Translations under genes and position numbers: made by a program
Source of the DNA: Owenia fusiformis
Taxonomy: Eukaryota; Annelida; Polychaeta; Sabellida; Oweniidae
Reading direction: 5' to 3'
Length of the DNA stretch: 64,000 nt
Assembly: GCA_903813345.2 (NCBI GenBank)
Contig: CAIIXF020000010.1
Coordinates: 2,101,169 to 2,165,168, forward strand
The notes under the pieces: generated by a model
The model's input: only the letters and a program-made list of their open reading frames with translations
Told to the model about the DNA's origin: nothing
Database searches by the model: none
Shown here: in pieces, positions 12,103 through 25,000 of the stretch
How the letters are laid out: the number at the start of each line of letters is the position of its first letter
How positions within the stretch are numbered: position 1 is the first letter of the stretch

Positions 12103-12800
12103 CCTTCTGCACTCTGACTTATTTCAGCAAATATATCCTACGCATCTGACTTATTTTTCAAAAATGATATGCCTGGACTAAATAATTAATATCTCAATAA
12201 CTACTGAATGAATCTGGATAAAATTTTCACAAAGGGAAGATACACTAGCGTGGCTCATGAGAAAAATGTTCTCATGAATTTTTTTCGTACATAAACACGA
12301 CTGGGCATAAATATACCATGAATACTCCTCCGGAATCCGCCGTTTCGCCCCTCGGGAGATTCAACGTCTGGTCAGAATCGAAAACTGAATTTGCAGCGAT
12401 CGAATGTTCTTCTTTTCAGTTCAGAAAATATTCTAGTTTCTATTTTCGATGACCATTATCGGCTACCAAGAGCCTAAAGAGCTCGAAATCGCAATCCATT
12501 TCCTCCACATTTTCGTTGTGATCGTATTTGGCCGTCATTTTGTACGATTTGTTCACTAAAAACGACTTAAACACTGTTTAAATTGTTGAATTGAGAAATA
12601 TTTTTCGAAACATCGCCATTTCTAGGTCAACAGGAAGTCACCTACTAAGGACTGAATAAATCGGGCAATCTAATTGGATCATAAGAACGGCGGGAAAAAG
12701 TAAAGTTTTCAAAAGTTAGATTTGTGTCGTCCGGATCCGCCGGTGGATTCTGGCGGTAATTTTGAATGGGCCGACGCGGTCGCCGGTGGTCTGCTAAAGG
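12103..12800. mobile_element. piggyBac-type MITE, 698 bp, TTAA duplications
   Basis: TTAA stands at 12099-12102 and 12801-12804. The ends are CCTTCTGCACTC and, reverse-complemented, CCTTTAGCAGACC, so the inverted repeat is short and diverged. The interior from about 12290 is noticeably more GC-rich than its surroundings. No transposase frame is visible. Confidence 0.55.
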
Positions 12801-14709
12801 TTAAAAGGGCAACCCTACTTTTAAAAACACTTAAAACATGTTAAAAGCATATTTTTATTAATTTTATGAGACAAGACGTGTCAAACATTATAAAAATATG
12901 AAGCAAATATTTCAGCTTGGAACGCGTGAAATATGTTTTTGTTATTCTTGATCACATGGTATTAAATCAAGCAATCAAGATACTGGAATTTTTGTAATGG
13001 TATAACATTGTACTATTTTGACATGATCTATAACTTATTGTTTCATAACATGATTATATTAGTCACACTTAAATAAGGTCAGACACTGTAATTTTATTTC
13101 ATTTTTGAAAAAGTAAAGTTGACTTAAAAATGTAAAATTGATTTAAATCATAATTTAATTTAGATTTAGAGAAATATTCTTACCTTTAACATTTGTTCCC
13201 TCTCCAGTTTATTGTTCTTATATTTCAAATGAAGATATCACACTAAAATGGAGACTTATATGGCCACCTACCTGTCAAGTCCCAGCAGTGTTGAATGGTG
13301 GAAGCAATGAGAGGACGTGTCTGTCAGTGAGGGTGCCATGTGAACAAAATACTGAGATAAAAACAACAATAAAACTTCTTTATAGGTGTATGTCTTATCA
13401 CTATCTACTCCATCGATCTCCCTGGTTTTAAAAATTACATTGCACCAAGTTGAAAATATTGTCACAGTTGAGAAAATTGAAAGTTCATGAAAGTTTTGAA
13501 CTTTTATTGTCAGAATCGGTCAAATTAGAATCTTGCAAAAATGCTTTGAGCACCAGATAGCTCAGAATTGTGGTCAGCCAGATCAGGAATCTACTAATTA
13601 GGGAAACTAAACTTCAAAGGAAATGATAGGGTGTGGGCAGGGGGTTAGAAGGAACACATATCCTCAACACAAGAGGAACATTCCCAGCAAATCTTTAGTG
13701 GAATAAAGTATATATTGGTGATAAAGTATAAAGAATTTAGAAATAAAGTGACATATTTCCTCATCATATGATTATTGCACATATTTTAAAATGATACATA
13801 CATTTTTAAATACGACAAAATGATCTGGATTTTAATTAATTTGGTGTTTGTGATGTTGTGCATTGTGATTTTGACCCACCTTTGATGATTACCTGGTCAA
13901 AAGTTCAGCAAATTAAGCCATGTAGTTCTCCATTTGTCTATGATATAGTCCACTGATTCGAGAGATGATTGGTTGATACCAATCATATGGTATGCATGAA
14001 GGATTCTGGGAAATAGTATTCTTTAGTAGAAAAGGTGGCTTTTGATGTTATTTGCCTGTTATTTTAACAAGTGGATTCCATATGAGTAAAAAAGGAGGAT
14101 GATACTGTGTAAATGGTACAAGACAACTGTTCTAATTACAACAATCTGTCATATACACCTTCTATACCATATGCTGACTAGACACAACATCCGTTTCCTC
14201 ATATAGCATCAGGTATTGTCTTCAAATGCAAGGTGCTAAAAGGATCAAATCCAGGTCAATCCAAACAAGGTGCCCAAAACCACAACTGTGCCAAAGGGCG
14301 ATTCCATATGCGTTTTACAATGCATACTTCCTTTCAATATTTGTATTGATAATTTTTATTTCTAGCCTGATAATTTCATCATTATGTTTAAGAAAAGAAT
14401 GCATGTACTTCAATTCTGATCAGTTCAGGTGAAATTTTCACTTTACGGCATCCTTATTCCAAATGAACTGAGATTTTGGACAAAGATTTGATGTTATTTC
14501 AGTGACAGTTACAAAAACATTTTCAGATTTAATGACAATTTGTTGATGATCTAGCTGAGGTGTTTACTATAAACAATGTTGATTTGGCCAATACCTTTCA
14601 CTTTCTATTTTGTTTAGATTACTTGTTTATTTACTTGTATGTGTAGGTGTTTTGCAGAGTCCAAACCTCAGATGTTTCAGCCATTTTCTTAAAATTTTAG
14701 AAATACATT

Positions 14710-14865
14710 AACACCTGTCTTAGTAAAACACCTTTGGTAGTTCAAAATGTGTTTTACTTATGTGGTGTTCTACTTATAGAGGTCCGTTTAATATCAAGTC
14801 AGTTGAAGTGTTCGCTAACAGAGGTGTTCTACTTCTAGAGTTGTTCCACTTTGCAGGTTTCACTG
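14710..14865. mobile_element. Diverged MITE of the CAGTAAAACCTG family
   Basis: The right end is GCAGGTTTCACTG followed by TA. The left end is near 'acacctgtcttagtaaaacacc'. The interior has the family's 'gtgttctacttatagagg' words. More decayed than the 9189 copy. Confidence 0.5.
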
Positions 14866-16156
14866 TACATGTATGTTGACAAAAATTTTAATAGTATGTG
14901 TATCTCTAGAATCAGTAACAATTACATTTGTTGAATAACAAAGAATCAATGAAAATTGATATAATATTGATTAAATTATTAAATACTTACAGTGAAACTT
15001 TTGCTTTTTGAACACCATTGATTGAACATAGATCTAATTCAGAAGTTTTTATTTCTGTTCAACTGCTTTATGAAAAAAACTTTGTTAATGATAATTTTTT
15101 CCGTGCGTCAGCATCACTGTATGTTATGCTAACATGAGTAAAAATATAAACTGATTTTAAAAATCCTAGGAATTTGTTTAACAAATTACCTTCAAATCTA
15201 CAACATCAGTTGCCTTTGGGCCTAGAAAAGCAGGGTGATAAAGTAACATTTAAAAGCTCGTAAATATTGAAACTTTAGCGAAAAACCAATAAATGTCTTG
15301 TAGTAAATATGCTTAGTGGCCTCATATCATCATAAAATATTTCACATTTACACCTACACATATATTTTGATTTAAAATAGAAAAAAGCATGAATTGTAAA
15401 TAGCTATTATTTTTTATAAAGTCCTAAATTAACAAATATGTATAATTCATTTGATGAATAAACATTTGTTCAATATTTTTAATATTTGAAAAATTATCTC
15501 ACAATTTTGGAAACTTTTAGCCACTAACTTCCCAGCAAATTATCTTATTAAGTGTGTGTTATCATAGTCAAGTCATATATAACTTACCTTTATACAGATC
15601 ATATGGTGTCTGCCAAAGTTTTGCAAATTCCTTTTTTTCTTGAAATGGTAAACATTGAAATACAGTTAGTTACCACTTCCTTATTGTTGCTTCTGGTATA
15701 GTAAATACAAACTATGTTTGCATTCTGTTTTCACCTTTCAACTCTAATAAAATGCAATAAAAATTAAGAATTCAGTATAGTGCAGACATTTTAACCTATA
15801 GAGGAAACTCAAAAGGCCTAGACATGAAATGAAACTTACTTTTTTTTTACCGCAGGTTACCTAAACAGAGCTCATAGAAAATAACCCAGACATATAACTT
15901 TTGTGAACTGACTGAATCCCACTTAGGTTTTTTGAAAAGTTTACAATAAGGAAAACACGACAAGTTCCCTTTACATCCTTACTCCAAATATTTGATGAAT
16001 TTTCTGTCTAAGTGAGTAAACTTTAATCTTTTGAATTTGCATTTCTTGAATGATAAAAATCAATTATAGACTTGTATGAAGTTAGGTCACTTAGTTCATT
16101 GGCTTTAGCAGAAAATATATGTAATCACCTGTATTTCTAACCTGAGTAACCTTCCA

Positions 16157-16445
16157 CTAAAAGCAAAAAAGTAAAAACATGATCAAAATTTTATTCAATT
16201 TTGAAAAAAGTATCATATTTTCCTATGTTCCTTTTCTGAATATGTCTAGCAATTTGATAACAAATGAAGAAAAATTGATTCTGTAATTCTAACTTAGTAA
16301 GCTTCTACGATAAAGTACATGTACGTAAAGGTAAAAACATGATTGAATTTGTTTTCAATTTTGAAAAAATGTATCATATCTTCCTATGTTCCTTTCTTTC
16401 AATGTGAATATGTCTAGCAATTTGATAACAAATAAAGAAAAATTG
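16157..16445. repeat. Direct duplication, two copies near 160 bp
   Basis: The segment running from 'aaaaacatgatcaaaatttt' through 'tctagcaatttgataacaaatgaagaaaaattg' is repeated immediately downstream with small indels. No coding frame. Likely a local tandem duplication. Confidence 0.65.
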
Positions 16446-17828
16446 AAATTTTGATTTATAGGAGATTAATGATGACTTCATTTTGGTTCTCCAAGGCAGA
16501 GTTTATTCATATCAAAAATGAGCATTTTTATATATTCTTTAATAATGATAAATTACAAAATCATAAACATTATGTATATTGTTATGCACCAGTAGTTCTT
16601 CTTGAAAAACCTACTAAGTTTAAATGAGAATCACACTGACTTGATAATGAGAAAGATGACAGGCTGTATTCGATTTTATTGAACTGTGTCTTAAATATAT
16701 ATAAGCCATGCGTAAGAAGTTCCCGAAGTATGTAATGATATACCACAATGTTAAAGGTCAGGGGCACCTATAATAGAATCTTTTGTATGTCACATCTCGT
16801 TGTCACGTCAGTAATATTAAAAAGTTGTTTTTCATGTTAATGGCCTATCAATCATTATTTGTGTGTATTACATGTTATTAAAGTTTTTATCTTCACTTGC
16901 AATAGCATCAAAAGAAGTCTATGTGACCACAAGACAAATCCGCCCATTTTGGGTCTCACATGTGAATTACAAACATCAGTAGAAATCTTTTCAATTCTAT
17001 TACTATATGCTCTGAATTTAAGTAAGAAATTGTTGAGACAAAAATCAATTTCTGTATTGAACATTTGTTGTATATTTAAACATAATTGTAAAACTTCACT
17101 TTATGTATTTGAACAAAACAAAACTCTTACCACATTCCCTGCTGCCAGATTGCCTTAGTCCATGTGATTTATGTTTTTAGCGTATTTACAGTTGCTAATA
17201 CCTAACTACATTATTTTACGAGTTTATCTCTCCGCTCCAGACTTTGTGGTCATCTTGAAGTGAAACTCAGGTATTTATACTGTCAAATTGACCTCAATTC
17301 AAGGGTGTATTCACCGCTGGGTCTACCTGACATTGCACGATAAAGCAGCTAATTCTTTAGTACACTGGTCTCAACAACTTGCAACGTTCATAATAATCTG
17401 TTTTCGCTGGGTGTTAATTACATTGAAACAAATCCATTATTCCGATTTTAACACCATGTTTTTTTCACAAGTTTTGTTTGAGTTTAGTTTGGTTAATAAT
17501 ACAATACATGTAGTATTTTCGATATGAGAGTACTTAAATTGATTATTCAAGCAAGTTGACTTTGGTCAAAGTGATTGTGTTTTATAGCCGAGATAAGTAC
17601 AGATACATCAATTTTCTTGAATTTATGAGAAGCACTTTGACATTGCTAGAAATAAGAGGCAAGTTTTGTATGTACTTTATTTCTGACACAATAGTTGTTA
17701 AAGTATGAATTTAATACAGATCCCTTGTTTTATTACGATTTTATTCTTGTGAAATTAGCCAAGAGGTAATGACTATTTGCTGTATTTACTTCAAAACATG
17801 ACTTTGATAGAGAAATGAGAAAATGATA

Positions 17829-18030
17829 CAATGAAACCAGTTTAAGTGGAACACCTTTGATACCTCAAAGGAGTGTTTTGTTTGGTAGGTATTACATTTA
17901 TGGAGGTTTGTTGACATCAATTGTCTTGGAAAAGAGTTCCATTATTGAGGTTCATTTTCATCATTAAATAATTAATAAAGGGACTGAAAAGTGTTCTATT
18001 ATAAAGATATCTCACTCACAGGTTTTACTG
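17829..18030. mobile_element. MITE of the CAGTAAAACCTG family
   Basis: The left end is TA|CAATGAAACCAG. The right end is CACAGGTTTTACTG. The interior contains 'gtggaacacctttgatacctc'-type words shared with the 14710 copy. The right-hand TA is lost. Confidence 0.55.
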
Positions 18031-18726
18031 AATTTAAAAGTACATGAAAATCTTGATTGAAAAATTGAAATTAGTCCTATTTATTTATGTTACCACCAAA
18101 AAGTAGATATATTTTTTGAGACAAAAAGTTTTCAGTGTTAGCATAGTTACCATAGCAATCGCGAATTATTACACTTTTTGAAACATTTGCTGTAATTTAC
18201 AAGGTAGTGACATTTTTCCAGGTTAATGCCATGTATTCATTGCCAACATTAACAAATTCTTAAGAGCAATATATTATGTATTAATTAATTGATAAATATG
18301 TGTATAAGGCTTGTGCATTTTAAGTATAAGTAAAACTTACCATTTCAGGACACTTTAACTAGAATACTTGCAGATTCTTAAATGTTTGTTATCAGAAATA
18401 CATGTTCATTTGTCCAAGTTGATAGTGAGGGAGCATTTATATTTTACAACTCTTCCCTGCCAACATTTTTTTATTTGTGAAACCAATTTGGAATAATTTA
18501 AATCAGATCCTGAGTTGCAATTCTCACACTTAGCCCTAAATATAATTTTGAGTGTTGGCTACACGTGCTTGGTCATTTTATTCCATCCTAATTCCACTCT
18601 TTTTCACTCTATTTTTCATTTAAACATGTCCATCAGGACATTTCTCTCCTGGGGATATCTCCAGAAAACATGACATTCACACTTCTTAGGGGGACATGTC
18701 AAAAACTTCAGAAATCTGTCTATAAG

Positions 18727-18858
18727 TGTTGTAGGGGTTTTCTTCTTAGATTCAGGCCCACCCCTCAATTATTTTATTTCAAATATATTACCCGAGGATC
18801 GTGGTGTGATCGATTACTCACAACAGACCAAGCATACCCTTTAGAACGTCCAACTGTA
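18727..18858 (-). repeat. 132-bp terminal repeat, distal copy
   Basis: Identical to 27603-27734. It starts with TGTTGTAGGGG on the plus strand and stops abruptly at CAACTGTA. The bases just beyond (attgtgcaaaaacgatgacg) are not a polypurine tract on the minus strand, and flanking bases (ataag versus tcaga) show no target duplication. It may be the 3' LTR or a truncated separate copy. Confidence 0.6.
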
Positions 18859-19098
18859 ATTGTGCAAAAACGATGACGTCATGATGAACATCCGGTTAAA
18901 TTTTGACCATATCAGAGTTACGTAATTCGATCTATGGAAATCATTTCCCCCGAGTAATTAATGGAGCAAAACGAAGGATTTCATGTGATACGCCACATAT
19001 AGTATGTGCATAACAACCATTCTAATCAAGGCGAGAAACCTTCTGGACGATGGTATGCACAATTACCATCAAATAATACGTTAGCAATTTTTACTTAC

Positions 19099-19450
19099 CA
19101 TTAATTATGTAAATAATATGGGGCCATCATCTGTATTTGCGCCCGCAGTTGGCGTATTTGGAGCGCCATCATGTTGTTCTGTCTCACCAGCGTGCTCTGA
19201 TATTTCTCGTTCCTTGTCACGTCACCATGCAATAATGTGATCTGGTTCCTGGACGACTGGAAATCAGTTTGTAGTTTGTTTTTCTCCTCCTGTAGGTCCA
19301 CGATTTGCGCTCTTAACGATTGGAGCTCAGTTTTCGGTACAAACACGTACCTGAGGTCCGCCTTGTAACCGTCCTGGTTGATCTGTGCCATATTTGTAAA
19401 CGCTATAATGTATTTGAGAGCACTGTCAATATTATTGATAAACGAGTAAC
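19099..19450 (-). CDS. Coiled-coil ORF/exon downstream of the Gypsy pol gene
   Basis: Bounded by a consensus acceptor (CATTTCAG|GTTACT at 19450) and donor (AATG|GTAAGT after 19099). An ATG at 19391 opens a 96-residue frame (stop 19103-19101) that is almost entirely a Leu/Gln-rich coiled coil, beginning MAQINQDGYKADLRYVFVP. The stop falls two bases before the donor. It could be an exon of a host gene in which the element landed, or an accessory gene carried inside the element. I do not recognise a family beyond the coil. Confidence 0.5.
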
Positions 19451-19853
19451 CTGAAATGAGACAATGATTAGACATTTGCTTCGATAACTTGAGACGAATG
19501 ATTGCCAGTGTCGTTACATCAGAACTAGGACGATGTATGCACCCTGGTTTCTGGGTGTGTGAAGTAAATACGATTCCATACTCAAAAAATAAATACATCG
19601 GGAAACTTGGTCAAATGACGGCGTATATCAAATGCCGTCTTTACTTGTGTTCCGTTAATCAAGAGAAGCGTATATGAATTTGTTTGATGATAGGTAATGA
19701 GAATTTCTGAAAATAAAACGAGAGGAGTTTAAAACATTTGACATGATGTAATGACCTGAATTTTCAATCATAATTCAGTTTTTATAGTCCCAGGCTTTGA
19801 ATAGTTTTACGGCTGCGTTGTTTTAATTGTTCAAAATAAACGGAAAACATGAT

Positions 19854-20111
19854 TTATTGTCTTTTGTACATTTTATAAACTCTCGCACATGAAGTTGCTA
19901 TATTTTGAGTTCGCACTCGAGTGTGAGGAATTTCACCATTCTTGTAAAGGCAAGAAATGCAATTCATTCCCTTCGTAGCTTCTTTCAATGAATCCGGCCT
20001 GAATGTCAATAGAGGTATCATATAAGATCTGACGCAATTTACACACATCTTGTGTGTGCATTTGAAGTTGATGTAACTCAATGATCTCTTATTACAATAA
20101 ACGCAAGGCAT
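19854..20111 (-). CDS. Small RING-finger protein, 85 aa
   Basis: The ATG at 20111 opens an 85-codon frame with a textbook RING-HC spacing. The residues are Cys3, Cys6, Cys18, His20, Cys23, Cys26, Cys51 and Cys54 (C-x2-C-x11-C-x-H-x2-C-x2-C-x24-C-x2-C). The C-terminal 30 residues are basic and Tyr-rich. RING domains bind two zinc ions and usually recruit E2 ubiquitin-conjugating enzymes; that activity here is inference. It lies between Gypsy pol and the distal 132-bp repeat, on the same strand, upstream of the coiled-coil exon. RING plus coil is the TRIM-like order, but no B-box is seen. An upstream in-frame ATG at 20144 is possible. Confidence 0.6.
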   Translation of the reverse strand: MPCVYCNKRSLSYINFKCTHKMCVNCVRSYMIPLLTFRPDSLKEATKGMNCISCLYKNGEIPHTRVRTQNIATSCARVYKMYKRQ

Positions 20112-20144
20112 ATTGGTTAGGAAAAATAGAAATGAAGTAATCAA

Positions 20145-22040
20145 TTGTTCTTCTAAAAGAAATGATTTGAGTATATACTTGTAACTTATTATACTTACTG
20201 AATGCTAATGACTGTAAAAGGTCTGGAAAGCTGTGAATTCTGTAAGGATCCCGTGTGAAAAGTGAGGGTGAAGATCCAAACTCTATTAATATTCAATACG
20301 ATGACCCCACATAATTGCGATAAAAGGTTAAATGACGTAATTTTAGGACCCCTGAATCCTCTCAGGAATCAGGGAATCATATTGGTTAGTGGTAGCAACG
20401 GGAGAACATCTCCCTATCATAAATTGTGAACTTTGGATAGTTTGAACATATGTATGAAAGGTGAGAGTTTCCATAAGCCGTTTTAATGTCGCAAGTATAG
20501 CAGGAAGTATATTCTCCTGAAGCATTTATACGTGTAGTATATTGTGTCGTGCGCCTAACACTAGAATATCAGAAAGAGACGCGTTTCAATGAACATGAAA
20601 ATCGTGAATGAAACATTATTACATCGGCTTAAACCTCCGATGAAGGCAGTACAATTTTAGTTAAACTGAAATTTTATCGTTATTCTACTTGATATCATAA
20701 TTCGTCTGTATTGTATGTATAAAAATTTTGACAGATGTACATCTGAATTTCGAAATATGGAAGCGAGTTGCGTTATTAAATCGTGCAATCTTCATTAACC
20801 ATTTGACTTATGATTCACGTATCCATTGTCCATTTCCGAAATTCTTTGAACTTTTCCTCAGTACTGCGTGAAAGAGTACGAGCTCAAAAGAACAGGAAAT
20901 TGTTTCATCTTGCTCTAACTTTAATCATATTTTCTTTAAACTCTGCATATCATCCTCCATACATGTCTTGTTTTAACATGCTAACTCGGCCTTTTTCTCT
21001 TAATTCCTTAAAAACAATTTATTTATCACTCGATCAATGTACTGGATTTTAACAAATGGCAACATCTATCCATAAATTCCATCCTACTGATGGTCAAATT
21101 GAACATTTCTTGAAACTATTCCTCAATACTGTGGAAAGAGTACTAGAATTCAAGAACTGGAAAAAAATCTTTGGTTCAGCCTACAAGTGGCGAATATTCT
21201 CTACATAAATACATTTCCCATTTTTTCTACCACTCGATTAATGTACTCAATTCAATCATATTCATCTTAGTACTATGGTAATTTGAACGTATCCAGGAAC
21301 TATTCGTCAGTACTGCGTGAAAGACTACTAGCTCAAGGAGATGAAAGAACTTTTTCGTTTAACCTACAGGTGGTAATATTTTCTGATATATTTCATGACA
21401 ACTCGATTAAAGTACTCAACTCAATCATATTCATCTTAGTACTATGGTAATTTGAACGTATCTCCGGGCATTTGGTCAGTACTGAGTGAAAGACTACGTG
21501 CCCGAAGAGATGAAAGAGTTTTTGGTTTAACCTACAGGTTGTCATATCCCCTAATTCCCATGGCTTATCGTCTCTGCCTATCAATAATTATCATGAAATC
21601 CATATTTGCATTTCTATAGCGCTCTCGTATATTTCATTCCATCTTCTCATTAATTACTTTGGCTTATTAATATGGCCGGTTCACCTTAATTAATCTCAAT
21701 GCAACCACCTTCTAAATACCTTAGTCTTCTAAAAATTCATAGTTAATATCTCATAAATATTGAGGATTTCCCTATGATACTTCATCATCATGTTATTGTT
21801 TAGTTTTCCTATACAAAACAACAACGAAGAAATGGATACGTGAATCAAAGTCCAGAGTTGTATGATGTGTTAAAAATACTTAAACAGGATGGATTCTCAG
21901 CATAATGCGTACCAACTCTGTGTTTGACGTGTGCACCATCAAAACACAAGCGGCCAGTGAAGGCAACTTTTAATTGACACCCAAAATACACGAGTACTCA
22001 CTTTGAGAGTGCGTTTAATAACCGTCATACATTATTCTCA
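20145..22040 (-). other. Non-coding stretch 3' of pol with degenerate repeats
   Basis: No convincing gene. Four diverged copies of a motif reading 'ttcgtcagtactgcgtgaaa' occur with starts near 20849, 21114, 21298 and about 21467, with spacings near 265, 184 and 169 bp. The last two units are well conserved, sharing 'ttagtactatggtaatttga'. A short minus ORF (20343-20525) has no recognisable feature. Confidence 0.55.
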
Positions 22041-25000
22041 CTAAAATTTGCCATTTTGTACTTTCCTTTTGCGTTTCTTACGTTTAAACGGTGTAATCGG
22101 AATATCATTCTTGTTTACAAATTCTTGCATGTCGCGTGTAAGGTCTTCATAATATACATAAGAGTTGTGGGCATTTGTATAATTTTTCCATTTTACTAAG
22201 TATTGAGGAACATGTTGTTTATTGTATCTCATGCTAATAATATGATCGATTTCGAAAAACTCTTCTGATTCCACATCAGTGCTAGATTTTGAAACTGCGC
22301 AATCATGTTGCACTTTCATTGATGTTGAAAGATGCGCGTTATCAGAGCGTGGATCATTTTCCAATTTCTGATTAATTAATTGAGTAACGTTATTCGTGCT
22401 TGATAGCTTACTCTGCATATTAAAATCTGACTCTTTTGAAGTGAGGTCGTCTGTTCTAGATTGAACATCTGGTATAATTTGAGATGACAACGAAACATCC
22501 GAACGTGTTGTAGATGAAGGGGAAGTTTTATCAGAATTTGCAGAGTCATCAGAGCTATCGGATGAAATTTCTAACGCCTCTCTTGTAACGTCATCTTTTG
22601 CTAATTCGAATCGAAGCGGCGCTTCATTTGAAGGTATATCAGTTCGCCAAGCTACCCTTTTTAACCTGTTGATATGGACCGGAGTGTTATATAACTTTGC
22701 ATCCGATATGCGTCTAATTAAAACATTAACTGGGGAAGTAAAATGATTTATTGAATATGGGCCATGGTATTTGAAAGATAGTTTTGATGCTAATCCCACT
22801 TTTGTTCGGGGGATGTATACATATACAATATCACCCGGTTTGTAATCACATTGGTTTACGTTATGGCGTTTGTCAAATGCTTGTTTCATTTTTAGTCTAG
22901 AAATCTCCAAATTATTTTTTACTATAATTTCGGCATCACCTAAATTCTTGGCAATTGTGCGCAATTGATCAGAAACCGTTGCTTGTAATTTGGGAAATTC
23001 TGGGAGTGAAATATCAAAAATATCTTTCGGGTGTCTGCCATGAACCAAATAATAGGGTGAATATCCATGAATTCCAGGTGTAGCTCGGTATGCATATATG
23101 ACTGGTGGTAAAAGAACATCCCAATTTTTCTGATTCGTGTCAACGTAAGCTGATATCATTTGTGCAAGAGTTGAATTAAATTTCTCAATTAACCCGTCCG
23201 TTTGGGGTCTATACGAGCTCGTATTAAGTTTCGAAATTTTAAACATTTTGCATAATTCTTGAAAAAGTTGAGACATGAAGTTTCCGCCTCTGTCTGAGAG
23301 AAAATATTTAGGGGCACCAAAACGGCATATTATTTGTTCGAATAATGTTTTCGCCACTGTTGCCGCTGTTATATTTTGTAAAGGTATGGCTTCGACATAT
23401 TTTGTGAAATAATCGCTGAAAACGCATATGTACCGATTTCCTAGCTCACTTTTTGGTAAAGGCCCCACAAAGTCCATGGCGATGCGATAATACATCGATT
23501 CTACTGGCGGCAATGGCATTAACGCAGCTATTTTACGTTTTCCTGGTTTTCTTCCATTGCATTCCGCACAAGACATGACATAATTGTAAATGTGACTGGT
23601 CATTTTACGCCAATAAAACTTTTCTCGAGCCCTTGACAGAGTACGGTCGAATCCCAAATGACCGGAGGTTACTTGATCATGACATTGGAATAAAACTTCG
23701 GGAATCATTGTACCTGGAATTGCTAATTGTTCTATCTGTCTTGATTGGTTGGAACCTAGTATTCGAGTAGTGTAAATGTGAAATAAAACACCAGACTTAA
23801 TGATAAAGTCACTTGATTGTAGTAAGATTCTTCTGGCTAACTTGCTGTTATTTGGCAGTAGGTCTTTCTCTAAATAATCGAATATCAAAAGAAGATCTGC
23901 ATCATTTCTTTGCAGTTGAGACAGATCTTTGATCGACAAATTCAAAGTTTGTTTTAAATCATTTTGTGGGGAATTAGCACATAAAGCAAAAAATTGAGGA
24001 ATGCGTTCATCCTCTGGATCCGTTAGCTGAGAGGGGTAATCCCTCCTTGATAACCCATCTACATGTGTCATTTTCTTCCCAGGCATGTGTACAATGTCAA
24101 AGTTAAAACCTTGCAGATATTGCGCCCATCTGGCTCGTCTTCCGGAAAGGTTTTTGCTGTAAAATAAATATTTTAAGCTTATGTGATCAGTTATTATAGT
24201 AAATTTGCTGAATTGGATGTAATGTTGGAATTTTCGAACAGCAAATATCACTCCTAAACCTTCTAAATCGGTAACACAATAATTCTTTTCGGCCTTTGTT
24301 AATCCCCTGCCGGCATATGCAATGACCTTATCCACACCGTCAATTTTTTGTTGAAGGACGGCACCCAGTCCCGTGTAACTAGCATCGGAATATAATTGAA
24401 AAGGTTCATTATAATTTGGGTAAGACAGTATATGTGAACTAGTAAGTTTTTCCTTTAATGCTACAAAAGCGTCATTACAATCTGCGGACCAAATGAATTT
24501 GGCATCCATGTGTGTTAAATCGTTTAGGGGTTTAGCAATTTGTGAAAATTTCTTTATGAAACGCCTGTAAAATCCGACCGTTCCCAGGAATCCACGCAAT
24601 TGTTTGACATTCTTAGGGACCGGAAACGTGGAAATTGCTTGTATTTTCTCTGGATCTGGTAATATGCCCTTTTGTGATATAATATAGCCAAGATATTTCA
24701 CTTGAGGGAGTGCGAATGCGCATTTCTTTAATTTCAATTTAAGATTAGCGTTCCGTAGTCTGTCAAATATAAGCCTTAAGTGCTCCAAATGTTTATCAAA
24801 GGAAGGAGAATAACAAATGACGTCATCGATGTAAACTAAACAAATTGACCAAGCAAGGCCTTTAAGTACTGAATCCATTACTCGCATAAAACTGGAACTC
24901 GCGTTTTTTAGTCCTTGGGGCATTCGTTTAAATTCATACATTCCGGAAGTGGTTACAAAAGCACTTTTCGGTCTAGATTTTTCGTCTAAGGTTATCTGAA

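Larger units (their letters stand above)
8331..18726. other. Intergenic or intronic stretch without a recognised gene
   Basis: About 10.4 kb in which I find no convincing exon on either strand. It is AT-rich and holds scattered short elements annotated separately (9189-9371, 12103-12800, 14710-14865, 16157-16445, 17829-18030). If the helicase gene begins left of the window, this would be intron; I cannot tell. Confidence 0.4.

Noticed and set aside
13268-13465. 65-codon minus frame at 13.3 kb
   Set aside because: No domain, no clear splice partners; not supported as an exon.
18870-18885. CRE-like TGACGTCA beside the distal 132-bp repeat
   Set aside because: A single 8-bp palindrome is expected by chance at this scale and no promoter context could be shown.
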